From the NCBI GenBank assembly GCA_025353105.1, contig JANXRG010000055.1, positions 1 to 45,275 on the forward strand: 45,275 bases of DNA, in the 5' to 3' direction. Under the pieces are notes generated by a model that saw nothing but the letters and a program-made list of their open reading frames with translations, was not told the origin of the DNA and did not search any database. How positions within the stretch are numbered: position 1 is the stretch's first letter; each line of letters starts with the position of its first letter. The position numbers and the translations under genes were made by a program. Of the stretch, positions 33,727 to 41,877 are shown one piece after another. Source of the stretch: Verrucomicrobiota bacterium (lineage in GTDB: Bacteria; Verrucomicrobiota; Verrucomicrobiia; Chthoniobacterales; SZAS-18).

Positions 33727-35085
33727 ATGTTCAACAAAATCCTCATCGCCAACCGCGGCGAGATCGCACTGCGCGTCATCCGCGCCTGCAAGGAACTCGG
33801 GATCAAAACAGTCGCCGTCTACTCCACGGCCGACGCCGATTCGCTTCCCGTCCAGGTGGCCGACGAGGCCATCTGCATCGGCGGCCCGGCCAGCGCGGAC
33901 AGCTACCTCAAGATTGATCGCATCATCAGCGCGGCGGAGATCGCCGACGTGGACGCGATTCATCCGGGCTACGGCTTCCTTTCGGAGAACGCGCATTTCG
34001 CGGAGGTCTGCGCGAGCTGTAACATCAAGTTCATCGGCCCGCCGCCGTCGGCCATGCGTGCGATGGGCGACAAGAATACCGCGCGCGAAACCGCCAAGGC
34101 GGCCGGCGTGCCGATCACGCCCGGCAGCGACGGGGTGATCGACACCGAGACCGAAGCGCTGAAGATCGCGCGCAAGATCGGTTATCCGGTGATGATTAAG
34201 GCGACCGCCGGCGGCGGCGGCCGCGGCATGCGCCCCGCGCACAACGACGGTTCGCTGGTCAGCGGTTTTCATAGCGCGCGCACCGAGGCGGAAAAGGCGT
34301 TCGGCAATCCGGGCGTCTACCTCGAGAAGCTCATCGTGGAACCGCGCCACATCGAATTCCAGATTTTCGCCGACGAGCATGGCCGCGTCGTGCACCTCGG
34401 CGAGCGGGACTGCTCAATCCAGCGCCGCAACCAGAAAATCGTGGAGGAATGCCCGTCGCCGTTTCTGAATGACGACCTCCGTAAAAAAATGGGCAAGGCT
34501 TCCGTGAAACTCGCGCAGGCCGTCGGCTACGAGGGCGCGGGCACGATCGAGTTCCTCGTCGACAAGCGCGGCAACTTTTTCTTCATGGAAATGAACACGC
34601 GCATCCAGGTCGAGCACACCGTAACCGAGGAGGTGTACGGCGTGGATCTGGTGAAGGAGCAGATCTGGGTCGCGAACGGCCAGCATCTTTCCGACGGGGT
34701 CGCGAATCCGCGCCCACGCCATTTCGCCATTCAGTGCCGCATCAACGCGGAGGATCCAACGCGCGACTTCCAGCCCTGCCCCGGCCGCATCGATCTTTAT
34801 TACGCGCCGGGCGGCCGCGGCGTCCGCGTCGATTCCCACGCCTACAGCAAGTATCTCATCCCGCCGAACTACGACTCGATGATCGCGAAGTTGATCACCC
34901 TCGGCTCCACCCGCGCGAGCAGCATCGCGCGGATGAGTCGCGCGCTCGGTGAATACATCATCGGGGGCATCAGCACGACGATTCCCTTCCAGCAGATGAT
35001 CATGCGCAACGCCGATTTCCGAAAAGGAGAATACGACACCGGGTTCGTCGATCGGCTGCTCCGCACGGGCGGGACGAAGGGGTGA
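33727..35085 (+). CDS. accC: Biotin carboxylase subunit of acetyl-CoA carboxylase
   Basis: 452 aa, ATG 33727. Uses ATP and bicarbonate to carboxylate the biotin on AccB. Motifs: [20 protein letters not shown] at the start, [17 protein letters not shown], the Gly-rich ATP loop [12 protein letters not shown], the catalytic [20 protein letters not shown], and [20 protein letters not shown] in the C-terminal domain. Length and motifs are typical of stand-alone bacterial AccC. Seven bp separate it from accB. Identification is firm. Confidence 0.98.
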   Translation: MFNKILIANRGEIALRVIRACKELGIKTVAVYSTADADSLPVQVADEAICIGGPASADSYLKIDRIISAAEIADVDAIHPGYGFLSENAHFAEVCASCNIKFIGPPPSAMRAMGDKNTARETAKAAGVPITPGSDGVIDTETEALKIARKIGYPVMIKATAGGGGRGMRPAHNDGSLVSGFHSARTEAEKAFGNPGVYLEKLIVEPRHIEFQIFADEHGRVVHLGERDCSIQRRNQKIVEECPSPFLNDDLRKKMGKASVKLAQAVGYEGAGTIEFLVDKRGNFFFMEMNTRIQVEHTVTEEVYGVDLVKEQIWVANGQHLSDGVANPRPRHFAIQCRINAEDPTRDFQPCPGRIDLYYAPGGRGVRVDSHAYSKYLIPPNYDSMIAKLITLGSTRASSIARMSRALGEYIIGGISTTIPFQQMIMRNADFRKGEYDTGFVDRLLRTGGTKG

Positions 35086-35090
35086 GGACC

Positions 35091-35111
35091 GGCGGCGTCC
35101 TGGCAGCCGCC
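35091..35111 (+). terminator. Hairpin after accC, weak terminator candidate
   Basis: GGCGGC-N9-GCCGCC, 5 bp after the accC stop. A short T-run (35127-35131) follows only after about 15 nt, too far for a standard terminator. Confidence 0.3.
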
Positions 35112-35147
35112 AGAATATGAGAAGAATTTTTGACCTAAAAGGCTTCC

Positions 35148-35173
35148 GCGGGTCCTCCATCGCGAGGGCCCGC
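35148..35173 (+). promoter_or_regulatory. Stable hairpin in the leader of thiE
   Basis: GCGGGTCCTC-CATCGC-GAGGGCCCGC forms a 10-bp stem with one G-U pair and a 6-nt loop, ending 14 nt before the thiE ATG. It would lie close to the ribosome site. It does not match the TPP riboswitch. Regulatory role is a guess; it could also be part of a dispersed repeat. Confidence 0.4.
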
Positions 35174-35187
35174 CCCAGCGTCGCGCC

Positions 35188-35856
35188 ATGAAATCACTGC
35201 CCGATTGCTTCCTCTACGGCATCCTCGACCTCGGGTACGTTGACGCCGCGACCGCGCCGCTGGTCGCGCGCCAGATGCTCGCGGGAGGCGTGGACATCCT
35301 GCAAATCCGCGCGAAGCGAATGCCCGCCCCCGCCATCGTCTCGGTGGCGGAACAGATCGCGCCGCTTTGCCGCGACCACGGCGCGCCGCTCATCATCAAC
35401 GATCATCCGTGGCTGGTGGCGCGCTGCCACGCGGCCGGTTGCCACATCGGCCAGGACGACGGCCCCCTGGCCGCCGCCCGCGACAAGGCCGGACCGGAGA
35501 CCATCGCTGGGCGTTCCAGCCACAGCCTTGACCAGGCGCGCGCCGCGCGCGACGAAGGCGCCGACTACCTTGGCTTCGGGCCGATCTTCGCCACGCCCAC
35601 CAAGCCCGATTACGTGGCCATCGGCCTCCAGGACATCGCAAAGGTTCACCGTGAAGTCTCCGACCGCCCGATTTTCTGCATCGGCGGCATCAAGCTGGAA
35701 AACCTTGAGCAAGTCCTCGCCGCCGGCGCCCAGCGCGTCGTCATCGTCTCCGATCTCCTCCGCGCCCCCGACATCATCGCGTACGCAAAGGCTTGCCGGT
35801 CTCTGCTCGAGACCGACAAGCTGTCGACAATTGACCGTCGAAGATCGACCGCCTGA
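35188..35856 (+). CDS. thiE: Thiamine-phosphate synthase
   Basis: 222 aa, ATG 35188. Joins HMP-pyrophosphate and thiazole phosphate to thiamine phosphate. TIM-barrel motifs: GGVDILQIRAKRM, APLIINDHPWLVARCHAAGC, HIGQDDGPL, GRSSHSLDQA, YLGFGPIFATPTKPDY and FCIGGIKLENLEQVLAAGAQ. The pattern QIRAKR differs slightly from the usual QLRxK but keeps the positive residues. The last ~12 residues (LSTIDRRRSTA) are encoded by a GTCGAC/CCGTCGA-rich stretch, and probably not functional. No other thi gene is nearby. The preceding hairpin is not a recognised riboswitch. Confidence 0.93.
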   Translation: MKSLPDCFLYGILDLGYVDAATAPLVARQMLAGGVDILQIRAKRMPAPAIVSVAEQIAPLCRDHGAPLIINDHPWLVARCHAAGCHIGQDDGPLAAARDKAGPETIAGRSSHSLDQARAARDEGADYLGFGPIFATPTKPDYVAIGLQDIAKVHREVSDRPIFCIGGIKLENLEQVLAAGAQRVVIVSDLLRAPDIIAYAKACRSLLETDKLSTIDRRRSTA

Positions 35857-35950
35857 ATCTCTTTCCCTTTTGCGCATTCCATCCGAGAATTCGCTCCCGC
35901 TCCTGCCTTCACCTCTAGCCGTCGACCGCCGTCCGTCGACCGTCGACTCC
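35823..35950. repeat. GTCGAC-rich short repeats around the thiE stop
   Basis: One block covers the last thiE codons and stop (GTCGAC at 35823, ACCGTCGA at 35834, ATCGACC at 35844). A second block at 35921-35950 reads GTCGACCGCCGTCCGTCGAC and then CGTCGACTCC, ending 9 bp before the next ATG. Both are clusters of CGTCGAC-type units. They have extended the thiE reading frame and fill the gap to the next gene. Confidence 0.6.
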
Positions 35951-35959
35951 TAAAAAACC

Positions 35960-36874
35960 ATGCCTGTTCTCATCGTCGGCTCCGTCGCCCTCGACAACGT
36001 CAAGACTCCCGTGGAGGAGCGCACCGATCTGCTTGGCGGGTCCGGTTCGTATGGAGCAGTTGCCGCGAGTTTTTTCGAGCCACCCCAACTCGTTGCCGTC
36101 GTCGGGTCGGATTTTCCGGGTACCCATCTTGACTACCTCAAATCCCGCAAGATTGACCTGACCGGGTTGCAGCAGGCCGAAGGCTCCACCTTTCGCTGGT
36201 CGGGCGAATACATGCTGGACATGAACCAGCGCCAGACGCTGTCGGTCGAGCTCAACGTCTTCGAGCATTTCAATCCGACCCTCCCCGACGCGTACCGCAA
36301 GACACCGTACGTGCTCCTCGGCAACATCGCGCCTTCACTGCAGTCGCGCGTTCTCGACCAGATCGAAACGCCGCGCTTCGTCATGGCCGACACCATGGAC
36401 CTCTGGATCACGGTGGCCCGGCATGACCTCGAACACTTACTCAAGCGCCTCGATCTGATCGTGCTCAACGACATGGAGGCGAAGTTGCTCACGGACCAGC
36501 CCAACCTGATCAAGGCGGCGCACGCGATTCGAAAAATGGGTCCGCGCTACGTCTGCATCAAGAAAGGCGAGCACGGCGCGATGCTTTTCGGCGATCCCGG
36601 CGCGGGCGAATTTTTCAGCTGCCCGTCCTTCCCGGTGGCTAACTTAATCGATCCTACGGGCGCGGGCGACTGCTTCGCGGGCGGGCTGGCCGGGCATCTG
36701 GCGCGCGGGGATCAACCGGTCGTGAAATTTGCCGAGCTGCGCCAGGCCATCGTGTACGGCAGTGTGCTGGCGAGTTACGCGGTCGAGTCCTTCAGCTTCG
36801 AGCGACTGCGGAAACTTCGTCCGGCGGAAATCGAAGCGCGTTACGCGGAGTTTCAACGCATCAGTCAGTTTTAG
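35960..36874 (+). CDS. PfkB-family carbohydrate/nucleoside kinase
   Basis: 304 aa, ATG 35960. N-terminal LIVGSVALDNVKTPVEER, then the PfkB glycine pair region (LGGSGSYGAVAAS) and the C-terminal signature NLIDPTGAGDCFAGGLAG, with the catalytic Asp in GAGD. PfkB kinases phosphorylate sugars, adenosine or related alcohols in the cytoplasm. The DTMDLWI and NDMEAKLL segments are typical of a ribokinase-like subfamily often annotated as sugar kinase. Substrate cannot be assigned. It follows thiE after 103 bp and precedes the PHP phosphatase by 38 bp. Confidence 0.9.
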   Translation: MPVLIVGSVALDNVKTPVEERTDLLGGSGSYGAVAASFFEPPQLVAVVGSDFPGTHLDYLKSRKIDLTGLQQAEGSTFRWSGEYMLDMNQRQTLSVELNVFEHFNPTLPDAYRKTPYVLLGNIAPSLQSRVLDQIETPRFVMADTMDLWITVARHDLEHLLKRLDLIVLNDMEAKLLTDQPNLIKAAHAIRKMGPRYVCIKKGEHGAMLFGDPGAGEFFSCPSFPVANLIDPTGAGDCFAGGLAGHLARGDQPVVKFAELRQAIVYGSVLASYAVESFSFERLRKLRPAEIEARYAEFQRISQF

Positions 36875-36912
36875 CCGGACCGCGCCGCGGGGTCCGCCAC
36901 CGCGCCCGTCGT

Positions 36913-37731
36913 ATGCTTTCCGACTATCACGTCCACACGCCGCTCTGCCGGCACGCGATCGGCGAACCGGCCGAATACATCGCCGCCGCCCGGAGCGCGG
37001 GGCTCGACGAGATCGGTTTTTCCGATCACTGCCCGATGGCTGGGCCGGAGCCGTTCGACGACTGGCGCATGGATCGCGCGGACTTGCCCCGCTACCTCAC
37101 GATGATCGAGCTGGCGCGCGCGGAGGCCGCACCGTTTCCCGTGAGGCTCGGGTTGGAATGCGATTTCATCGCCGGACACGAAGGCTGGATCGAAGAGCTG
37201 ACCAAAATGGCGGACTGGGATTATCTCATTGGCAGCGTGCATTACGTCGCGCCGGGCTGGGACGTGGATAATCCGAGATACGTCGCGCGATTCAATCAGT
37301 CGCCGACCGCCGTGAACGAAATCTGGACGATGTACTGGCTGGCCTACGCGAAGATGGCGGCGAGCGGCTTGTTCGATTTTCTGGCGCATCCCGATCTGCC
37401 AAAGAAATTCGGACATCGTCCGGCGGGTGATCTGCGCCGCTTCTACGAGCCGGCCATCGCGGCCGCGGCAAAATCGGGCGTCGCCATCGAGATCAGCACG
37501 GCTGGATTACGCAAGCCGGCCGGCGAGCTGTATCCGGCGCAAGATTTTCTCCTCCTCGCCCGCGAGGCGGGAATCGAGATCCTGATCAACTCCGACGCGC
37601 ACGCTCCGGCCGAGATCGGGCTCGACTTCGCCAAGGCCGTCGACGCCGCCCACGCCGCGGGCTTCACGCACACGCTGCGGTTTGATCGGCGGCAACGGCG
37701 ACGGGTTCCGCTTGCCGACGGGACCGCGTAA
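36913..37731 (+). CDS. hisJ: Histidinol-phosphatase, PHP family
   Basis: 272 aa, ATG 36913. The PHP metal-binding motif YHVHTPLCRHA is at the start, followed by EIGFSDHCPM, GLECDFIAGHEGWI, YLIGSVHYV, FDFLAHPDLPKKFGH, AIEISTAGLRKPAGELYP and INSDAHAPAEIG, matching HisJ/HisK-type histidinol phosphatases. These dephosphorylate histidinol phosphate in histidine biosynthesis using a trinuclear metal centre. No other his gene is in the window, so another PHP phosphoesterase role is possible but less likely. The next start is only 16 bp downstream of its stop. Confidence 0.88.
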   Translation: MLSDYHVHTPLCRHAIGEPAEYIAAARSAGLDEIGFSDHCPMAGPEPFDDWRMDRADLPRYLTMIELARAEAAPFPVRLGLECDFIAGHEGWIEELTKMADWDYLIGSVHYVAPGWDVDNPRYVARFNQSPTAVNEIWTMYWLAYAKMAASGLFDFLAHPDLPKKFGHRPAGDLRRFYEPAIAAAAKSGVAIEISTAGLRKPAGELYPAQDFLLLAREAGIEILINSDAHAPAEIGLDFAKAVDAAHAAGFTHTLRFDRRQRRRVPLADGTA

Positions 37732-37747
37732 GTATGGACTGGATCCA

Positions 37748-38746
37748 ATGTTTGCCAGCACTCGCACCCGTTACATCGCCAGTGCAACAACAGCTCTCGT
37801 GGACTCCGTCGTCGTTTCGGCGCTGCTCGGACTGCTGCTGAATTTGATCGCCGTCGGCGTTTTCAAGAACTACACCGCGGCACTTTTCCTTGTCGCGCCG
37901 GCGCTCATGGGCTTCGCCGCGAGCGTCCTGTTCGCGCGCTGGAACGGATCGATCACGATCCGGCAATCGCTTGGGGTGAACCTGCTGTCGCTCTTGTTCG
38001 CGGCCGTCGTGATGCTCCTGGTGAAATGGGAAGGACTTATCTGTCTCGCGATGGCGGCGCCCATCGCGCTGGTGGCCGGCTCGATTTGCGGGGCCGCGGG
38101 CGTCACGCTGCCCCGCCGGGGCACGAAGCCAGTTCCGCCGGGGTCAGCGCTGTTGCTGCCGTTTTTCGTGTTCGTACCCTGGGGCGAGGCGCGACTCGAT
38201 CTGGCCACGCCCGCGTCGATCGTGAGCACGAGCATCGTCCTGCCCGCGACACCGGCGGAGATCTTGCCCCACCTGCCGCATTTCACGATCGAGGCGGAAC
38301 CTGACTTCATCGGCTTCCGCGCGGGCATCGCTTATCTGTTGGCCACGCGGACGGCCGGAACGGGCTTGGGCGCCGCGCGTGACTGCATTCTCTCGACGGG
38401 CACGATGGTCGAGCGCATCACGACGTGGAGTCCGCCGCATCATCTCGCGTTCGACGTGGTCGAGACGCCGCCTCCAATGCTTGAGATGAGCCCCGATGCG
38501 GGCGTGCACCCACCGCATCTGCACGACACGTTCGTCTCGAAGCGAGCCGAGTTTCGCCCTGAGACGCAGGCGGACGGGACGACGCGCCTCACCGGGACAA
38601 GCTGGAACGAGCAGCGTCTGTGGCCGGGTTGGTACGGGCTGCCTTGGTCCGGCGCCATCGTCCACGCCATTCACCAGCGCGTGTTCGAGCAGCTCCGGGT
38701 GGATATTGAGAAGGATCGCGCTCGCCGGCGCCTCGCGCAGCATTGA
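37748..38746 (+). CDS. Membrane protein with C-terminal SRPBCC-like domain
   Basis: 332 aa from ATG 37748 (MFASTRTRYIASATTALVDS); upstream in-frame codons overlap the phosphatase gene. Four to five hydrophobic helices lie in the first 165 residues (VVSALLGLLLNLIAVGVF, AALFLVAPALMGFAASVLFA, LLSLLFAAVVMLLV, ICLAMAAPIALVAGSICGAA and ALLLPFFVFVPW). From about residue 175 to the end the pattern (VLPATPAEILPHLPHFT, MVERITTWSPPHHLAFDVVE, TRLTGTSWNEQRLWPGWYGL) resembles SRPBCC/START-type hydrophobic-pocket domains. Ligand unknown. folP starts 6 bp after its stop, so they are probably co-transcribed. Confidence 0.8.
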   Translation: MFASTRTRYIASATTALVDSVVVSALLGLLLNLIAVGVFKNYTAALFLVAPALMGFAASVLFARWNGSITIRQSLGVNLLSLLFAAVVMLLVKWEGLICLAMAAPIALVAGSICGAAGVTLPRRGTKPVPPGSALLLPFFVFVPWGEARLDLATPASIVSTSIVLPATPAEILPHLPHFTIEAEPDFIGFRAGIAYLLATRTAGTGLGAARDCILSTGTMVERITTWSPPHHLAFDVVETPPPMLEMSPDAGVHPPHLHDTFVSKRAEFRPETQADGTTRLTGTSWNEQRLWPGWYGLPWSGAIVHAIHQRVFEQLRVDIEKDRARRRLAQH

Positions 38747-38752
38747 ATCGCC

Positions 38753-39646
38753 GTGGATCCGCTCCCGCTCGCCCTGCCGAAACGCTCGCTCGATCTCTCG
38801 GGCCGGCCGCTCGTGATGGGCATCATCAATCTCAACGCCGATTCCTTTTCCGGCGACGGCACGCTCGACCTCGAACAAGCCCTCGCGCAGGCGCGCCGGA
38901 TGGTCGCGGACGGAGCGGATATGATCGACGTCGGCGGCGAAAGTGCGCGCACAAACCGAAGCCCAATTTCAGAGCAGGAGGAGATCGATCGCGTCGTTCC
39001 ATTCAACGAAAAACTTCTCGCGGAGTTCGGCTGCCCGGATGCGCGCGACGGTTCGCTGACGCCGATTCCCGAGGATGGGCCGGTTTTTCCGCCTGTGCTA
39101 TCCGTCAACACCTGGCGTCCCGCCGTCGCGGAAGCCACGCTCGCCGCCGGGGGCGAGTTTCTGAACGACATGAGCGCGCTGCCCGACAGCACAAACGCGC
39201 GTATCGCCGCACAGCATCGCGCCGCGTTGCTCATCATGCACAGCGTCGGGCCGCCCAAGGTCGCGCAGACCCACGTGCGCTACGACGATGTCATGGCCAC
39301 GCTCGAATCGTTCTTTGCGGAAAAAATCGCGCTCGTTGTCGCGGCCGGACTTTTGCGTGAGGCCATCGTGCTGGATCCGGGGATCGATTTTGCGAAACAG
39401 CGCGACGACAATCTCACCGTGTACCGGGAGTTATCGCGCCTGGCGCGTTTTGGCCGGCCGATTCTGTTGCCCGTATCGCGCAAGACGGTGATCGGCGACG
39501 TGCTGCAACTTTCCGAGCCCACGGACCGCGACGCGGGCACGGTCGCGTGCCTGGTGGCTGGCATGGTGCGCGGCGCCACGATCTTCCGCGTGCACAACGT
39601 GCGGGCTTCGGTGCAGGCCGTTCGCACCGTTCGCGCAACAACGTAA
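38753..39646 (+). CDS. folP: Dihydropteroate synthase, divergent
   Basis: 297 aa, GTG 38753. Condenses p-aminobenzoate with dihydropterin pyrophosphate in folate synthesis. The frame of DHPS motifs is present: VMGIINLNADSFSGDG, MIDVGGESAR, FLNDMSALPD, IVLDPGIDFAKQRDDNL, LPVSRKTVIG and FRVHNVRA. Several conserved positions differ: NAD in place of TPD, SART for STRP, Asn119 (SVNT) where most have Asp, and HN for HD. An insertion of about 20 residues lies at 93-114. Length is slightly above the usual ~280. Either a divergent functional FolP or a DHPS-like protein. Six bp separate it from the upstream gene. Confidence 0.8.
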   Translation: MDPLPLALPKRSLDLSGRPLVMGIINLNADSFSGDGTLDLEQALAQARRMVADGADMIDVGGESARTNRSPISEQEEIDRVVPFNEKLLAEFGCPDARDGSLTPIPEDGPVFPPVLSVNTWRPAVAEATLAAGGEFLNDMSALPDSTNARIAAQHRAALLIMHSVGPPKVAQTHVRYDDVMATLESFFAEKIALVVAAGLLREAIVLDPGIDFAKQRDDNLTVYRELSRLARFGRPILLPVSRKTVIGDVLQLSEPTDRDAGTVACLVAGMVRGATIFRVHNVRASVQAVRTVRATT

Positions 39647-39734
39647 CGAGAGTCGGATCGGGATCGGCGCACACCGCGACCGGACCGCCTTTTTTTGGCG
39701 GGACGCGAGCCTGCAATTCCACTACGGTGCGCCC

Positions 39735-40457
39735 ATGGCGCTCACCGGCCACAGCTTCAAGCAGACCGTGATGGAAAACACGCTCCGCCATTGCGAGTTT
39801 TTCAAGGGACTGCCGGCCACGGACATGGAGCAAATTTCGGCCTTCACCGTCACCAGGACGCTGGCGAAAGGCGATTACCTCTTTCACGAAGGCTCGAAGG
39901 CCGAGGGCTTTTACATTGTGCAAAACGGCGCGGTCAACGTGCATCGCGTCGGCGCCGGTGGGAAAGAGCAGGTGCTGCATGTGTTTCGCGCCGGCGAATC
40001 GTTTGCCGAGGCTACCCTTGCGACCGACATGGCGTATCCCGCGGAGGCGCGCGCGACGGAATCAACGGTGGTGGTGCTCGTGCCGAAGGCGGAGTTCATC
40101 GGCCTGCTGCGCGGCCGGCCGGAGCTTGCGCTGCGCATGCTCGGCGCCATGAGCCAGCATCTGCGCCAACTCGTCACGCTCGTCGATGATTTGACGCTCA
40201 AGGACATGGAGACGCGGCTGGCCAACTGGCTCCTCCAGCGCTGCCCGCGCCCGATCACTGACGCGCCCGCCGTCGTCCTGCTCGACCAGACCAAGCGCGT
40301 GCTCGCCGCTGAAATGGGTGCGACCAGCGAAACGCTTTCGCGCGCGCTGGCCAAGCTGCGTGAGCACCAGCTGTTGCAGGTGGACGGCAATATCCTGACC
40401 GTGACGCGACCCAAGGAACTGGAGAAATTGCTCGCACGGCACCTCGGCGAACTTTGA
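39735..40457 (+). CDS. Crp/Fnr family transcription regulator, DNR/NnrR-like
   Basis: 240 aa, ATG 39735. Cyclic-nucleotide-binding-type sensor domain at about residues 20-140 (GDYLFHEGSKAEGFYIVQNG) and a C-terminal winged helix. The recognition helix has E-T-L-S-R (GATSETLSRALAKLREH), the FNR/DNR form that reads TTGAT half sites. Only one cysteine is in the N-terminal part, so it is not an Fe-S FNR; this fits heme-type nitric-oxide sensors such as DNR, though the heme cannot be seen. A near-consensus FNR-like box lies 22 bp after its stop, in front of nnrS, its probable target. Confidence 0.9.
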   Translation: MALTGHSFKQTVMENTLRHCEFFKGLPATDMEQISAFTVTRTLAKGDYLFHEGSKAEGFYIVQNGAVNVHRVGAGGKEQVLHVFRAGESFAEATLATDMAYPAEARATESTVVVLVPKAEFIGLLRGRPELALRMLGAMSQHLRQLVTLVDDLTLKDMETRLANWLLQRCPRPITDAPAVVLLDQTKRVLAAEMGATSETLSRALAKLREHQLLQVDGNILTVTRPKELEKLLARHLGEL

Positions 40458-40478
40458 ATCAACGAAGGACACGCGGGC

Positions 40479-40492
40479 TTGACGGAGATCAA
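40479..40492 (+). promoter_or_regulatory. FNR/DNR-like operator upstream of nnrS
   Basis: TTGAC-GGAG-ATCAA matches the FNR/DNR consensus TTGAT-N4-ATCAA with one change. Its centre is about 85 bp before the nnrS ATG. The adjacent regulator has the matching recognition-helix residues. Confidence 0.6.
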
Positions 40493-40570
40493 GATCGCGC
40501 GCGTTTCGGCATGGCGCGGAACGCAGGATCGCGGGAGCCTGCCCGAGCGATTCACCCGCTCCCGATCTAA

Positions 40571-41779
40571 ATGTCACAGCTGACTAACCGCTCCCCCGCC
40601 GACCAGCCTACGCGGCCCACTTTCCTCGCGCTCTGCCCCGGCGAGCCATTCCGGATCTTTTTCCCGGTTGGCCTCGTGCTGGGCCTCATTGGGGTGACGC
40701 TGTGGCCCCTGTATTTCGCCGGGGTGATCGGGACCTATCCACCCGTGGTGCATGCGCGCCTGATGATCGAGGGAATGATGGCCGCGTTCATCTTCGGTTT
40801 CCTCGGCACGGCCGGCCCGCGCCTCACGGAAACCGCCCGGTTTTCCTGGCGAGAAGTCGGCGGCTTGCTCGCGCTGCAACTGGGCGCGTGCGTTGCGCAT
40901 CTCGCAGGACGGCCGCTCATCGGCGATGCGCTCTTCCTGGTTGCCCTGCTCTTTTTTGTCCGGGCGATCGGCTCGCGATTCCACGCGCGCAGCGATCTAC
41001 CGCCCCCAAATTTTGTGCTCGTTGCCCTTGGCTTGATCAGCGGCACGACCGGCGCCGCGCTGATCGTCTGGAGCGAAGCCATCGGCGCTCCGTCGAGCGC
41101 GTACCGCCTCGGCAGCGCGCTGTTGAACCAGGGTTTTGTGCTCTTCCCCGTCCTTGGGGCGGGCGCCTTTCTGCTCCGCATGTTTTTGGGGCGATCCGCC
41201 GGCGATGACGCTCCCGTCTTGCGCGCGCCCTCACCGGAATGGCGCGCGAAGGCGCGACTCTATGGCTCGCTCGGCGCCGCGGTTCTCGCGTCGTTCGTGT
41301 TGGACGCCTTCGATTTTCCGCGAATGGCCGGCTTGCTTCGAGCGCTGGCCATCGGCGCATATCTCGTGGTCGGCATGCCAATCTTCGCGCGGCCGGCGTC
41401 ATTTCTCGCGCACTGCCTGCGGCTCGGATTGGTGCTGATTGTTGTCGCGCCGATCTGGCTGGCGATTTTTCCGTTTCGGCCTCTGGCCGGGTTGCACATC
41501 GAGTTCATCGGCGGTTTCAGCGTCATCGTCTTCACCGTCGGCACGCGCGTGATCTTCGGCCATGGCGGGCAGGCCCATCTCCTCAATCGACGCCTGCCGT
41601 TCTTGATGGTCGTCGTGGCACTGCTCATCCTGTCGCTGCTGACCCGGATCGGCGCCGATTTTGTAGAGTCGTCGCGGGCAGAACATCTTGTCCTCGCCGC
41701 GGCGATCTGGCTGGCCGCCGCGCTGGTGTGGGGCATCCGCGTCCTGCGGCACGTCGCCACGCCGGACGCGGGGCATTGA
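40571..41779 (+). CDS. nnrS: NnrS family membrane protein, nitric oxide/nitrosative stress response
   Basis: 402 aa, ATG 40571. NnrS proteins have about 12 transmembrane helices and are linked to resistance to nitric oxide and nitrosative stress; they bind heme and copper in studied cases. Visible motifs: LALCPGEPFRIFFPVGLVLG at the start, HARLMIEGMMAAFIFGFLGT, LNQGFVLFPVLGAGAFLLRM, LHIEFIGGFSVIVFTVGTRV and IFGHGGQAHL. Hydrophobic helices run through the whole chain. Preceded by a Crp/Fnr-type regulator and an FNR-like box, and followed by an azurin-like protein, which supports a nitrogen-oxide setting. Confidence 0.93.
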   Translation: MSQLTNRSPADQPTRPTFLALCPGEPFRIFFPVGLVLGLIGVTLWPLYFAGVIGTYPPVVHARLMIEGMMAAFIFGFLGTAGPRLTETARFSWREVGGLLALQLGACVAHLAGRPLIGDALFLVALLFFVRAIGSRFHARSDLPPPNFVLVALGLISGTTGAALIVWSEAIGAPSSAYRLGSALLNQGFVLFPVLGAGAFLLRMFLGRSAGDDAPVLRAPSPEWRAKARLYGSLGAAVLASFVLDAFDFPRMAGLLRALAIGAYLVVGMPIFARPASFLAHCLRLGLVLIVVAPIWLAIFPFRPLAGLHIEFIGGFSVIVFTVGTRVIFGHGGQAHLLNRRLPFLMVVVALLILSLLTRIGADFVESSRAEHLVLAAAIWLAAALVWGIRVLRHVATPDAGH

Positions 41780-41877
41780 ATATCCCACCCGCGGCGCAGG
41801 AACATTCCCGCAACGAAATCAACGGTTTCATTGTCTCAATTCATCGCGGAGCGACCATCGCCTCCTGAGCAACCCCA

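Noticed and set aside
35086-35187. TPP riboswitch before thiE
   Set aside because: The conserved CTGAGA and ACCTGATCTGG segments are absent; only simple hairpins are seen.
39685-39701. CCGCC-T7-GGCGG as a terminator after folP
   Set aside because: The T-run is in the loop and not after the stem, so it does not fit a rho-independent terminator.
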